Shown piece after piece: positions 1 to 8,300 of a stretch of 14,815 nucleotides of DNA. Under the pieces are notes generated by a model that did no database searches, was not told the origin of the DNA, and saw only the letters and a program-made list of their open reading frames with translations. Source of the DNA: Caryophanales bacterium (lineage in GTDB: Bacteria > Bacillota_I > Bacilli_A > RF39 > UBA660); contig JAEEZO010000012.1 in the NCBI GenBank assembly GCA_016291895.1, forward strand, positions 1 to 14,815, in the 5' to 3' direction. Position numbers and translations under genes: made by a program. How positions within the stretch are numbered: position 1 is the stretch's first letter; every line of letters starts with the position of its first letter.

Positions 1-1800
1 ACAATAACCGGTACATGGAGTGCCAATACAGATACTCCTTATAAAGTAGAACATTATTATGAAAATATAAATGATACTAATTATTCATTATTTAAAACTG
101 ATGAATTAGAAGGAACAACTGATACAACAGTAGATGCTGTTCAAAGAAGTGATCAAGGCTTCACGTTTGAAACTAATAATCAAAATAATATATTATCAGG
201 AAATGTTGATCGTAATGGTACTTTAGTATTAAAACTATACTATACAAGAAATAAATATGAAGTAACTTATAGTTATATTGGTGATATTATTCCAGATGAC
301 GCTACAGTATTACCAATATTAAGAAAATATAAATATGATGAAACTGTAACCGTAGCTAATAATGCTACAGCTCAAGGTTATGTCTTTAGTGGATGGAGTA
401 GAACCGGAACCTTTAAGATGCCAGCAGAAGATGTTACAATAACCGGTTCATTTACTGCAGGCACATCCGCTTATACTATTGAACATTATGGTCAAGATGT
501 TAATGGAGATTATGTTCTTCTAGCTAGTGAAACAGAACATAAAACAGGAACGACTAATTCTAATGTTACAGGAACTCATAAAGATATTGAAAATCATACT
601 TATAATGATTTAAATCATATAGTTTATTCATATAATCCAAATCATCCTGATGAAGTATCTCGTGGTAAAATTAATTCTCAAGGTACATTAACATTAAAGT
701 TTTATTATTATCGTAATAAATATGACTTACATATTATGAATGAAACTAATGTTACAGGTGCATCAAGTGGTAGTTATTATTATGGAACACAATTAACATT
801 GGTTGCTAATGCTCGTGATGAAGATGATGAACCATTTACTAAATGGAGTGATGGAGTAACAGATTCATTAACTAGAACAATTAGTATAACTAAGGATACA
901 AACATAGGACCTTATTATCATATTTATACAGTTACTTTAATAAATAAAGATCCACGTACGACTGTTACTACAACAACTGAGTTAGAAAAAGTAGATCCAG
1001 GTAGTAGTATTGTATTACCAGAATTAACGAAGGAAGAATGTGTTTATCCAAAAGATGCAACCCATACAACTCCTGAAGAGAGAGAATGTACATTCATTGC
1101 AGAATTTATGGGTTGGTATACAGATGAAGAACATACAAATAAAGTAGAAAGTCCATATTTTCCATCTGGTGATGTAACACTATATGCAAAATGGAATGCG
1201 GTTTATTATCATTATCGTTTATCTGGAATTAGAGAGTACTCTGGAACTCCAGGCGATTATGATGACTCTGGTATCATTCTTTATAATATAGATAATAGAA
1301 ATCGAGATTTTGATATTAATTTTGATATTGTTGAATATGGTAAGAGTGCATTCCCACAATCAACAATTATGAATGGTAAATTTGAAAAACAATCGTTGAA
1401 TTATCCAGGATTTGTAATCAGATTTAATACGAATAGTTGGGATAAAATTGAATTTACAAGTAGATGGGGAACAAAGACGGTAGATCAATATGCTACAGGA
1501 ACAAATATATGGTTAGAGCCAGCTACTGCTACCGAACCAATTCATGTAAATATAACAAGACGTGATGGTGTTGTTAAAATTACATATTCTACTAATCAAA
1601 CTGGTACTTCGATACCTGCAGGTGGAAAAACCTTAACGATGTTTGATCAGAATAGTTCTAATTCACCTGTTTTATCTGATAATACACCAACAACTGTAAC
1701 TTTTGGTGCAACTATTGATGAACAAGGTATCCCAATGAGATTCTTTAAGGGAAAACTCGCTAATATGGAAGTTAAATTGACTTCAGAATTATATAATTAA
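1..1800 (+). CDS. Repeat-rich extracellular protein, C-terminal part (5' truncated by window)
   Basis: The frame is open from base 1 to the TAA at 1798-1800, giving 599 visible residues; the ATG at 418 is internal, so the true start lies upstream of the window. Residues about 14-90 look like a MucBP-type module ending in the RNKYEVTY signature, and a second related module follows at about 158-245 ending in RNKYDLHI. Residues about 91-153 and 246-400 resemble InlB B-repeat / Listeria-Bacteroides repeat modules, with FSGWS, FTKWSDG and FMGWYTDEE motifs and the DVTLYAKW ending. Residues about 401-599 resemble a LamG/concanavalin-like domain ending in a FFKGKLANMEVKL-type strand. There is no LPXTG motif or C-terminal membrane segment, so any anchor must be N-terminal. 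Such modules are typical of Gram-positive adhesins; a binding or adhesion role is inference. A terminator follows directly. Confidence 0.82.
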   Translation, partial: TITGTWSANTDTPYKVEHYYENINDTNYSLFKTDELEGTTDTTVDAVQRSDQGFTFETNNQNNILSGNVDRNGTLVLKLYYTRNKYEVTYSYIGDIIPDDATVLPILRKYKYDETVTVANNATAQGYVFSGWSRTGTFKMPAEDVTITGSFTAGTSAYTIEHYGQDVNGDYVLLASETEHKTGTTNSNVTGTHKDIENHTYNDLNHIVYSYNPNHPDEVSRGKINSQGTLTLKFYYYRNKYDLHIMNETNVTGASSGSYYYGTQLTLVANARDEDDEPFTKWSDGVTDSLTRTISITKDTNIGPYYHIYTVTLINKDPRTTVTTTTELEKVDPGSSIVLPELTKEECVYPKDATHTTPEERECTFIAEFMGWYTDEEHTNKVESPYFPSGDVTLYAKWNAVYYHYRLSGIREYSGTPGDYDDSGIILYNIDNRNRDFDINFDIVEYGKSAFPQSTIMNGKFEKQSLNYPGFVIRFNTNSWDKIEFTSRWGTKTVDQYATGTNIWLEPATATEPIHVNITRRDGVVKITYSTNQTGTSIPAGGKTLTMFDQNSSNSPVLSDNTPTTVTFGATIDEQGIPMRFFKGKLANMEVKLTSELYN

Positions 1801-1801
1801 A

Positions 1802-1828
1802 GGCAAGATATAATCTTGTCTTTTTTTT
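1802..1828 (+). terminator. Rho-independent terminator after the repeat protein gene
   Basis: Stem GGCAAGAT / ATCTTGTC (8 bp, one G-U pair) with an ATA loop, followed by eight T residues. It starts two bases after the stop codon. Confidence 0.9.
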
Positions 1829-1855
1829 AAATTGGTAATTAACCAATAAGATATA

Positions 1856-1884
1856 TTGATATATTATTTTTAACATTATATAAT
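1856..1884 (+). promoter_or_regulatory. SigA-type promoter of the DUF1292 gene
   Basis: TTGATA (1856-1861), 17-base spacer, TATAAT (1879-1884). It sits between the preceding terminator and the AGGAGA ribosome binding site at 1894-1899, so the leader would be only about 15 bases. Confidence 0.8.
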
Positions 1885-1904
1885 CAATATAGTAGGAGAT
1901 TTAT

Positions 1905-2156
1905 ATGAAAGATAAAATTTCGACAGTTATTAATGGTATAGAAGAAGAATATGATGTATTATTTACTACTCATGATGAAAAAAACAATAGAGATTATGTT
2001 GTTTATACCGATAATAAAATAAATGAAGATGGCGATGCCAATATCTATTTAGGTAGATATCAAGATAATGAGATATTACCAATAACCGAAGAAGAAAAAG
2101 AAAAACTTGAGAAGGTAGTTAGCATCGTTCAAAGGGAGGTTTGCAATGAAGATTAG
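1905..2156 (+). CDS. DUF1292 family protein (YrzB-like)
   Basis: This 83-residue acidic protein resembles the DUF1292/YrzB family of Firmicutes: a short beta-rich core (residues about 14-52, with YDVLF, RDYVVYTD and ANIYLGRY strands) and a Glu/Lys-rich C-terminal helix (about 58-80). The family has no established biochemical function. The start is supported by AGGAGA at 1894-1899, five bases before the ATG, and by a good promoter directly upstream. In many Bacilli the DUF1292 gene lies near yrrK/yqgF; here it is instead the first gene of a two-gene unit and overlaps the next gene by 11 bases. There is no signal peptide or membrane segment, so it is probably cytosolic. The family call is from recognition of the sequence pattern and should be confirmed by a profile search. 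Confidence 0.8.
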   Translation: MKDKISTVINGIEEEYDVLFTTHDEKNNRDYVVYTDNKINEDGDANIYLGRYQDNEILPITEEEKEKLEKVVSIVQREVCNED

Positions 2157-2439
2157 TAAATTTTATGATAAAACCGTAGAATTTTTTAGAAAACATAGAA
2201 CAAGATATGGATGTATTGCTGCTTTAGAAAAAATGTTACTTACAGGATTCGATGAAGAAAAAATGGCAAGTGAAAGAATAATTCCATATGTAGATCAAAA
2301 AACTCAACATGTTCCTGTTTATGATACGGCTGTTCCATATGTAAGAGAAATGTGGGAAAGACAAGAACGCGAAAGACAAGATAGATTAATAAGAGAAGAA
2401 ATGAGAAGACTTCGAAATAGACCCCCAAGAAGAAAATAA
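2146..2439 (+). CDS. Small basic hypothetical protein, coupled to the DUF1292 gene
   Basis: 97 residues, not recognised. The first 45 residues are of mixed charge with probable helices (FYDKTVEFFRKH, IAALEKMLL). A central stretch carries VPVYDTAVPYVREMW, and the C-terminal 30 residues are a strongly charged, Arg-rich helix ending RNRPPRRK, which could bind nucleic acid or an acidic partner. It starts inside the 3' end of the DUF1292 gene (11-base overlap, different frame) behind a strong GGGAGG at 2134-2139, six bases before the ATG, so it is a real gene and probably translationally coupled. The acidic upstream protein and this basic one could form a complex, but this is inference only. There is no signal peptide or membrane segment. 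A terminator follows at once. Confidence 0.75.
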   Translation: MKISKFYDKTVEFFRKHRTRYGCIAALEKMLLTGFDEEKMASERIIPYVDQKTQHVPVYDTAVPYVREMWERQERERQDRLIREEMRRLRNRPPRRK

Positions 2440-2470
2440 AAACAAGAGAATAACTCTCTTGTTTTTCTTT
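2438..2470 (+). terminator. Rho-independent terminator after the DUF1292 unit
   Basis: Stem AACAAGAGA / TCTCTTGTT (2441-2449 with 2455-2463) around a 5-base loop, then TTTC followed by four T. The stem begins next to the stop codon of the 97-residue gene. Confidence 0.88.
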
Positions 2471-2487
2471 TAATCAATTGATAAAAT
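2459..2487 (+). promoter_or_regulatory. Possible weak promoter of uvrB, overlapping the terminator
   Basis: TTGTTT (2459-2464), 17-base spacer, TAAAAT (2482-2487). The -35 box would lie in the 3' arm of the upstream terminator and the predicted transcript start falls within a few bases of the ribosome binding site. It is the best candidate in the 70-base gap, but every box is imperfect. Confidence 0.3.
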
Positions 2488-2509
2488 AAAATAACAAAAG
2501 GAGGTATAT

Positions 2510-4462
2510 ATGTTTGAACTTGTAAGTAAATTTGAACCTAGTGGAGATCAACCAGAAGCTATTAAAGAATTAGTAGATGGACTTAATTCTGGTAAAAAGA
2601 ATCAAGTATTATTAGGAGCAACAGGAACAGGTAAAACTTTTACAATGGCTAATGTTATTAAAGAAGTTAATAAGCCAACTTTAGTTCTTGCTCATAATAA
2701 AACACTTGCAGGGCAATTATATTCTGAATTTAAAGAATTATTTCCTAATAATCATGTATGTTATTTTGTAAGTTATTATGATTATTATCAACCGGAAGCT
2801 TATGTACCTTCTAGTGATACGTATATTGAAAAAGATGCTAGTATTAATGATGAAATAGATGAACTTCGTCATTACGCAACAAGTATGTTACTTAGTTATC
2901 GTGATGTAATAGTAGTAGCATCAGTATCATGTATATATGGTATTGGTGAAGTTGATGACTATCAAAACCATATGTTAACTTTAAATGTAGGTGAAACCAT
3001 TGATCGTAATGATGTATTACATAAACTTGTTGATATGTTGTATGAAAGAAATGATTTAGATTTTAAACGTGGTACTTTTAGAGTTAAAGGTGATGTTGTT
3101 GAAATAATACCATCTAATGAACATGAACATGGATTAAGAATTGAATTCTTTGGTGATGAAATAGATCGAATAAGTGAAATTGATGTATTAACAGGTACTA
3201 TTGAAAATAATAAAAAAACAGTTAGTATTTTCCCAGCAAGTCACTTTGTAACAAGCGATGATAAATTAGAAAGAGCCCTAGAAACAATTAAAGAAGAACT
3301 AGAAGATAGAATTAAATATTTTAAAGATAATAATAAACCTCTTGAAGCAGAACGTATTGAACAAAGAACCAATTATGATTTAGAGATGTTAGCAGAAACT
3401 GGTTTCTGTCGTGGTGTTGAAAACTATTCAAGACATTTAAGTGGTAAAAAGCCTGGTGAAGCTCCAACATGTTTATTAGATTTCTTCCCTGATGATTTCT
3501 TGTTAATGATTGATGAAAGTCATGTTACTGTTCCTCAAGTACGTGGTATGTATAATGGTGATAGAGCAAGAAAAATGAATCTTGTTGATTTTGGTTTTAG
3601 ATTACCAAGTGCTCTTGATAACCGTCCTTTAAAATTTGAAGAATTTGAATCGAAACTTAATCAAACGATCTTTGTATCAGCAACACCAGGAGACTATGAA
3701 TTAGATCTTGTAGATAATCATGTGGTAGAGCAAATCATTAGACCAACGGGACTATTAGATCCAACAGTTGAAGTACGTAAAACTACTGGTCAAATTGATG
3801 ACTTAGTTGGTGAAATCAAAGAACGTATGGAAAGAAATGAAAGAACTCTTGTTACAACTCTTACTATACATATGGCTGAAGAATTAACTAATTATTTAAA
3901 ACAATTAGATATTAAAGTAGCTTATCTACATACAGAAGTTAAAACTCTTGAAAGATTAAAGATTATAAGAGATTTAAGATTGGGAACATATGACGTAGTT
4001 GTTGGTATTAACTTATTACGTGAAGGTATTGATATTCCTGAAGTTAGTTTAATTGCAATTCTTGATGCTGATAAAGAAGGTTTCTTACGTAGTAATCGAA
4101 GTCTTATTCAAACAATTGGTCGTTGTGCAAGAAATGCTAATGGTCATGTCATAATGTATGCTGATCACTATACTGATAGTATGAATGAAGCTATTGAAGA
4201 AACTAAAAGAAGACGTGAAATTCAAGAAGCATATAACAAAGAACATGGTATTGTTCCTAAAACAATTATTAAAGAAATTCGTGATTTAATTAGTAACATT
4301 GATGATCGTACTAGTGATAAAAAAGAAGTTAAGATGAGCAAAAAAGAACGTCTTGCTAAGATGGAACAAATTGAAAATGAAATGCGAAAAGCAGCTTCTG
4401 TTCTTGACTTTGAAAGAGCTATGGAACTTCGTGATATTTTATTGGAGATGAAAAGTGAGTAA
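2510..4462 (+). CDS. uvrB: UvrABC excinuclease subunit B
   Basis: UvrB is the DNA damage-verifying helicase-like subunit of nucleotide excision repair; it is loaded by UvrA and recruits UvrC for dual incision. The 650 residues match the usual full length. Visible features: Walker A GATGTGKT at 36-43 (K42), the Tyr-rich damage-probing beta-hairpin at about 89-100 ([12 protein letters not shown]), the Walker B box DESH at 335-338, the [10 protein letters not shown] motif at 388-397, the helicase domain with [16 protein letters not shown] at 499-514, motif [11 protein letters not shown] at 534-542, and a C-terminal UVR domain at about 614-649 for UvrC contact. The start is fixed by AAGGAGG at 2498-2504, five bases before the ATG. 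uvrA is not next to it; instead a radical SAM gene overlaps its last codons. The gene looks intact. Confidence 0.98.
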   Translation: MFELVSKFEPSGDQPEAIKELVDGLNSGKKNQVLLGATGTGKTFTMANVIKEVNKPTLVLAHNKTLAGQLYSEFKELFPNNHVCYFVSYYDYYQPEAYVPSSDTYIEKDASINDEIDELRHYATSMLLSYRDVIVVASVSCIYGIGEVDDYQNHMLTLNVGETIDRNDVLHKLVDMLYERNDLDFKRGTFRVKGDVVEIIPSNEHEHGLRIEFFGDEIDRISEIDVLTGTIENNKKTVSIFPASHFVTSDDKLERALETIKEELEDRIKYFKDNNKPLEAERIEQRTNYDLEMLAETGFCRGVENYSRHLSGKKPGEAPTCLLDFFPDDFLLMIDESHVTVPQVRGMYNGDRARKMNLVDFGFRLPSALDNRPLKFEEFESKLNQTIFVSATPGDYELDLVDNHVVEQIIRPTGLLDPTVEVRKTTGQIDDLVGEIKERMERNERTLVTTLTIHMAEELTNYLKQLDIKVAYLHTEVKTLERLKIIRDLRLGTYDVVVGINLLREGIDIPEVSLIAILDADKEGFLRSNRSLIQTIGRCARNANGHVIMYADHYTDSMNEAIEETKRRREIQEAYNKEHGIVPKTIIKEIRDLISNIDDRTSDKKEVKMSKKERLAKMEQIENEMRKAASVLDFERAMELRDILLEMKSE

Positions 4463-5297
4463 CTTTAAGAAAATATATATTGAGATTACTAATAAATGTA
4501 ATTTAAATTGTTCTTTTTGTTCTATTGATAATCGTGAAAAGAAAGAAATGTCACTTGATGAATTTAATACTGTTTTAGATAAAGTAGCTAATTATACGGA
4601 ATCTATTTATTTGCATGTTAAGGGAGAACCTCTTATTCATTCTAAATTTGATGATATTTTAAATATATGTGATAAATATAATGTTAAAGTTTGTATAACA
4701 ACTAATGGTACTTTGTTAAAGAATAAAAAAGATATATTATTGAAACATAAAATTAAACAAATTAATATATCTCTTCATTCGGAAAATAATATTAAGACAT
4801 ATTTTGATGATGTCTTTAACACTTGTGATGAATTAAGTAAAAAAATAACTATTATTTATCGTTTATGGACTTTGGATAACCTAAAAAAAGTATCCACAAC
4901 AATTGTGGATAAAATAAAGAAGCATTATAATTTATCCACTCTAATTGTTGATAAAATATATAATGATAAAAATATAAAGATTAAAGATAATATTTATGTT
5001 GATAAAGATATTGAATTCACTTGGCCAAATGATGGAGAAATAATCGAAAGCAATGTTGGAACATGTTATGGAACAAGAAGTCATATTGCTATTCTTTCAA
5101 ATGGAGTAGTTGTACCGTGTTGTCTTGATAGTAATGGTATGATACCACTTGGTAATATTTTTAATGATAATATGGATGATATTTTAAATAATGAAACCTA
5201 TTGTGAGTTAAAAAAGAATTTCCAAAATAATAAGATTATTAATCCTTTATGTCAAAAATGTAATTATCGATTAAGATTTAAACCTACTAATAAGTAG
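4455..5297 (+). CDS. Radical SAM/SPASM domain protein, substrate unknown
   Basis: A 280-residue radical SAM enzyme. The [4Fe-4S]-SAM site is C15-x3-C19-x2-C22, and KGEPL at 56-60 is the GGEP-like SAM-binding motif. Extra cysteines in the C-terminal third (C204, C222, C223, C250, C266, C269) fit a SPASM/twitch region holding auxiliary Fe-S clusters, including [10 protein letters not shown] and LCQKC. SPASM proteins often modify peptides or mature cofactors, but no precursor peptide, transporter or known cofactor gene is nearby, so the substrate cannot be stated. Translation starts at GTG 4455, eight bases before the end of uvrB, behind GGAG at 4444-4447 with a 7-base gap; this predicts translational coupling with uvrB. 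Residues 139-167 are encoded by the DnaA-box-like cluster and contain a short internal duplication (STTIVDKI and STLIVDKI, 14 residues apart). Confidence 0.88.
   Translation: MSNFKKIYIEITNKCNLNCSFCSIDNREKKEMSLDEFNTVLDKVANYTESIYLHVKGEPLIHSKFDDILNICDKYNVKVCITTNGTLLKNKKDILLKHKIKQINISLHSENNIKTYFDDVFNTCDELSKKITIIYRLWTLDNLKKVSTTIVDKIKKHYNLSTLIVDKIYNDKNIKIKDNIYVDKDIEFTWPNDGEIIESNVGTCYGTRSHIAILSNGVVVPCCLDSNGMIPLGNIFNDNMDDILNNETYCELKKNFQNNKIINPLCQKCNYRLRFKPTNK
4871..4954. other. Cluster of DnaA-box-like 9-mers inside the radical SAM gene
   Basis: Five 9-mers at or one base from TTATCCACA lie within 84 bases: 4871-4879 (- strand, one mismatch), 4890-4898 (+, one mismatch), 4904-4912 (-, perfect), 4932-4940 (+, one mismatch) and 4946-4954 (-, one mismatch, read as TTATCAACA). 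The middle pair forms an inverted repeat, TATCCACAA and TTGTGGATA with a CAA spacer (4891-4911). Part of the cluster comes from a 42-base-offset direct repeat that also duplicates the protein motif STxIVDKI. The motifs are seen directly; DnaA binding is inference. Confidence 0.4.
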
Positions 5298-5305
5298 GTT
5301 TTTTT
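5280..5305 (+). terminator. Rho-independent terminator containing the stop codon of the radical SAM gene
   Basis: Perfect 9-bp stem AAACCTACT / AGTAGGTTT with an AATA loop, and a run of seven T starting in the stem. The TAG stop at 5295-5297 lies in the 3' arm, so the last codons of the gene form the terminator. Confidence 0.92.
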
Positions 5306-5336
5306 ATTAAAAACTATATATCATTATCTAAATGTT

Positions 5337-5345
5337 TGATATAAT
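5337..5345 (+). promoter_or_regulatory. Extended -10 promoter of the large surface protein gene
   Basis: TGA followed directly by TATAAT (5340-5345) matches an extended -10 (TGn-TATAAT) element; no good -35 is seen 16-18 bases upstream. The predicted start of transcription, near 5352, lies before the AGGGAG ribosome binding site at 5358-5363. Confidence 0.6.
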
Positions 5346-5370
5346 AAATTTGATAATAGGGAGTATGTTT

Positions 5371-8300
5371 ATGAGTAAGACCAAAAAGATAATTGTAACG
5401 ATATTAATTATCATTTTATTAATAATTTTGGGAGTAGCAATATGGGCTGGAATTAGTGTTGATAAAGTAGATAAAGAAATAGTTACAATTAAAAGTGATA
5501 TTAAAGAACTTGAAGTAGGATGGGGATATCAACTAGAAATTGATAAAACTATTGATAAGAATCATGACATAATTTACGAAAGTAGTAACAATAATATTGT
5601 AACTATTGATGAAAATGGTTTTATTAAAGCAATATCTCCTGGTGAAGTAACAATTACCGTAACGGTTAAAGGTAATAAAAAAGTTAAAGATAGTATTAAA
5701 CTCGTTGTTAAAGCTGAAAATAGAAATAAAATGGTTTTATCAGAAAAATCTATTTATGTTAAAGTCGGTGAAGAAAGAAAAATCTATATATATAATTTAA
5801 AGAAAAATGGATATGCTTTATGGGAAAGTGATAATCCAAGTATTGCAACTGTCGAAGATGGAAATATAAAAGCTCTTGCATTAGGAGAAGTAAATATAAC
5901 AGTTACTAATGAATCTAAATCCAAAGAGATTGTTAAAGTATATGTTATTGATGAAAAATTAGCAGATATTGAATTAGATGATATATATTTTGAAACAAAT
6001 AAAGTTTCTCTAGATGTTGGTGAAAATGTACAATTAGATGTTACTTATGAACCACGTGAGGCAACTGATAAAAATCTTGTATGGAAAAGTTCTGATGATA
6101 AGGTTGTTACAGTAGATAATAATGGTAAAGTAACAGCTGTTGGTAATGGAAATGCTACTATTACGGCAACATCATCAAATGGATTAGTTGCAACATGTGA
6201 GATGGTATCAAATAGTAATGTTGTACCAGTATCTAGTATTAAGTTAGATAAAGATACGGTTGAGATATATGTAGGTGATACAACACCAATTGAATATACT
6301 ATTAGTCCTAAAAATGCAACTAGTAAAAATGTTACTTGGGAAAGTAGTAATAAATCTATTGCAATTGTTGAAAACGGATATATTATTGCTCGTAAAGAAG
6401 GAAGAGCAACAATTACAGCAAGAACTAATAATGGTAAAGAAGCTAAAGTTAATGTTGATGTTAAAAAGAAAGTTATTTATCCATATAGTATTGAGTTGGA
6501 TGCAACTAGTGAGTCAATAAATATTGGCGGTACAGTTACGTTAACCCCAATAATTACTCCAAGTAATGCTACGGATAAATCTCTTGTTTGGACAAGTAGT
6601 GATAATAGTGTTGCGACTGTTAATAATGGTGTTGTAAAAGGTCTTAAAGAAGGTAAAGTAACAGTAACCGCTAAAACAATAAATGATAAAACGGTATCAG
6701 CAACCATAACAGTAACTTCAACAGTTATACCTATTTCCGAAATATCAATTGATAAAAAAGATGTATCATTAGATGTTGGTGAAACCATAATCTTAAAAGA
6801 AGTCATTAAACCAAGTAATGCGACTAGTATTAATGTTACATGGGAAAGTTCTAATACAAGTGTTGTTACTATAAATAATGGAATTATAAAAACTGTTAAA
6901 CCTGGAACAGCCACGATTACCGTAAGAACAGAAAATGGTAAGACAGCAACAAGTAAAATAACAGTTAAAAAGATGGAAGATGTAATTACTATTAGATCAA
7001 AAAATGCTGTTTATACAGGTAATCCTTTAAGTGCCACAGTAACATCTAAAAGTGGTTCAAAGGAAAATATAACTTATTATAGTGATAGTAAATGTAGTAT
7101 TAAGACGAATACTATTAATGCTAACAATGTTGGTGAAGCACCAAAAGGAACAGGTAATTATTATGTAATTGTAGAAACTAATGGAAATGATTTATATAAT
7201 CCAGCTAAATCTAATTGTACTTTAGCAATAACAATTATGAAGAAACCATTAACAATTACATGTCAAAATAAAGAATATAATGGTGAATCTCAAGTAATTG
7301 CAACTTGTGATGGTGGAAATATTACTAATGCTAATCAAACAAATGTTGGTTCATATCAAATAAATTGTAATGGAGATAATAATTATTCTGATGCCCAAAC
7401 AAAGACATGTATGATACGTGCTATAAATATTTCCAATGCAACTGTTTCGGGAATATCTTCTACATTATATACAGGATCCCCTATTAATCCTAATTTTGAT
7501 GTTAAAATAAATGGAAGAACATTAGTTAAAGGTACCGATTATACATATAATATATCTAATAATACTAATGTAGGTCAGGCAACAATAACAATAACTGGTA
7601 AAGGGAATTATATTGGTTCAAAAGAAGTTCAATTTACGATTAATCCAATTTCGGTAACAATAGAATGTAATAATAAAGTATATAATGGCCAACAACAAAC
7701 AATTGCTACATGTAATGGTGGAACATTGACAGGAGCAAATCAAGTAAATGCAGGATCACATAATGTTACATGTACGGGAAAAGGTAATTATACAGGAACA
7801 GTATCTAAATATTGTCAAATTAGTACTGTAAGTTTATCATCTGCAACTATTTCAGGATATCAATCAACATATCAATATACAGGAAGTGCAATAAGACCGA
7901 CTGTTAGTGTAAAAATAACGCTTAATGGATCAACTAGATCATTAATTAGTGGAACTGATTATAATGTTAGTTATGGAAGTAATTCAAGTCCTGGAACAGG
8001 AACAATAACCGTAATTGGTAAAGGTAATTATGCGGGAAGTAAAACAGTAAGTTTTACTATTACAAGTCCCCCACCAGTTTCTATTACCTGCCAAAATAGA
8101 TCATATAATGGAACTAATAGTCCAATTGCAACATGTACAGGAGGATCTGTTACTAATGCAAATCAAGTAAATGCAGGATCATATCAAATTGGATGTAATC
8201 CAGATTCATCTCATAGTAATACTAGTACAAAGACATGTACAATAAGTCCTCTTAGTATATCATCAGCAACAATCACAGGACATCAAACATCATATCAATA

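Noticed and set aside
5332..5370. In-frame ATG codons at 5332 and 5365 as possible starts of the large surface protein
   Set aside because: 5332 lies upstream of the predicted transcript start of the extended -10 promoter and has no ribosome binding site; 5365 is only one base from the AGGGAG site. 5371 has correct spacing and starts a Lys-rich signal-anchor sequence.
6477..6914. Open frame on the minus strand within the BIG2 region
   Set aside because: It is antisense to a clearly coding repeat region, has no ribosome binding site or family resemblance, and follows from biased codon use of the sense gene.
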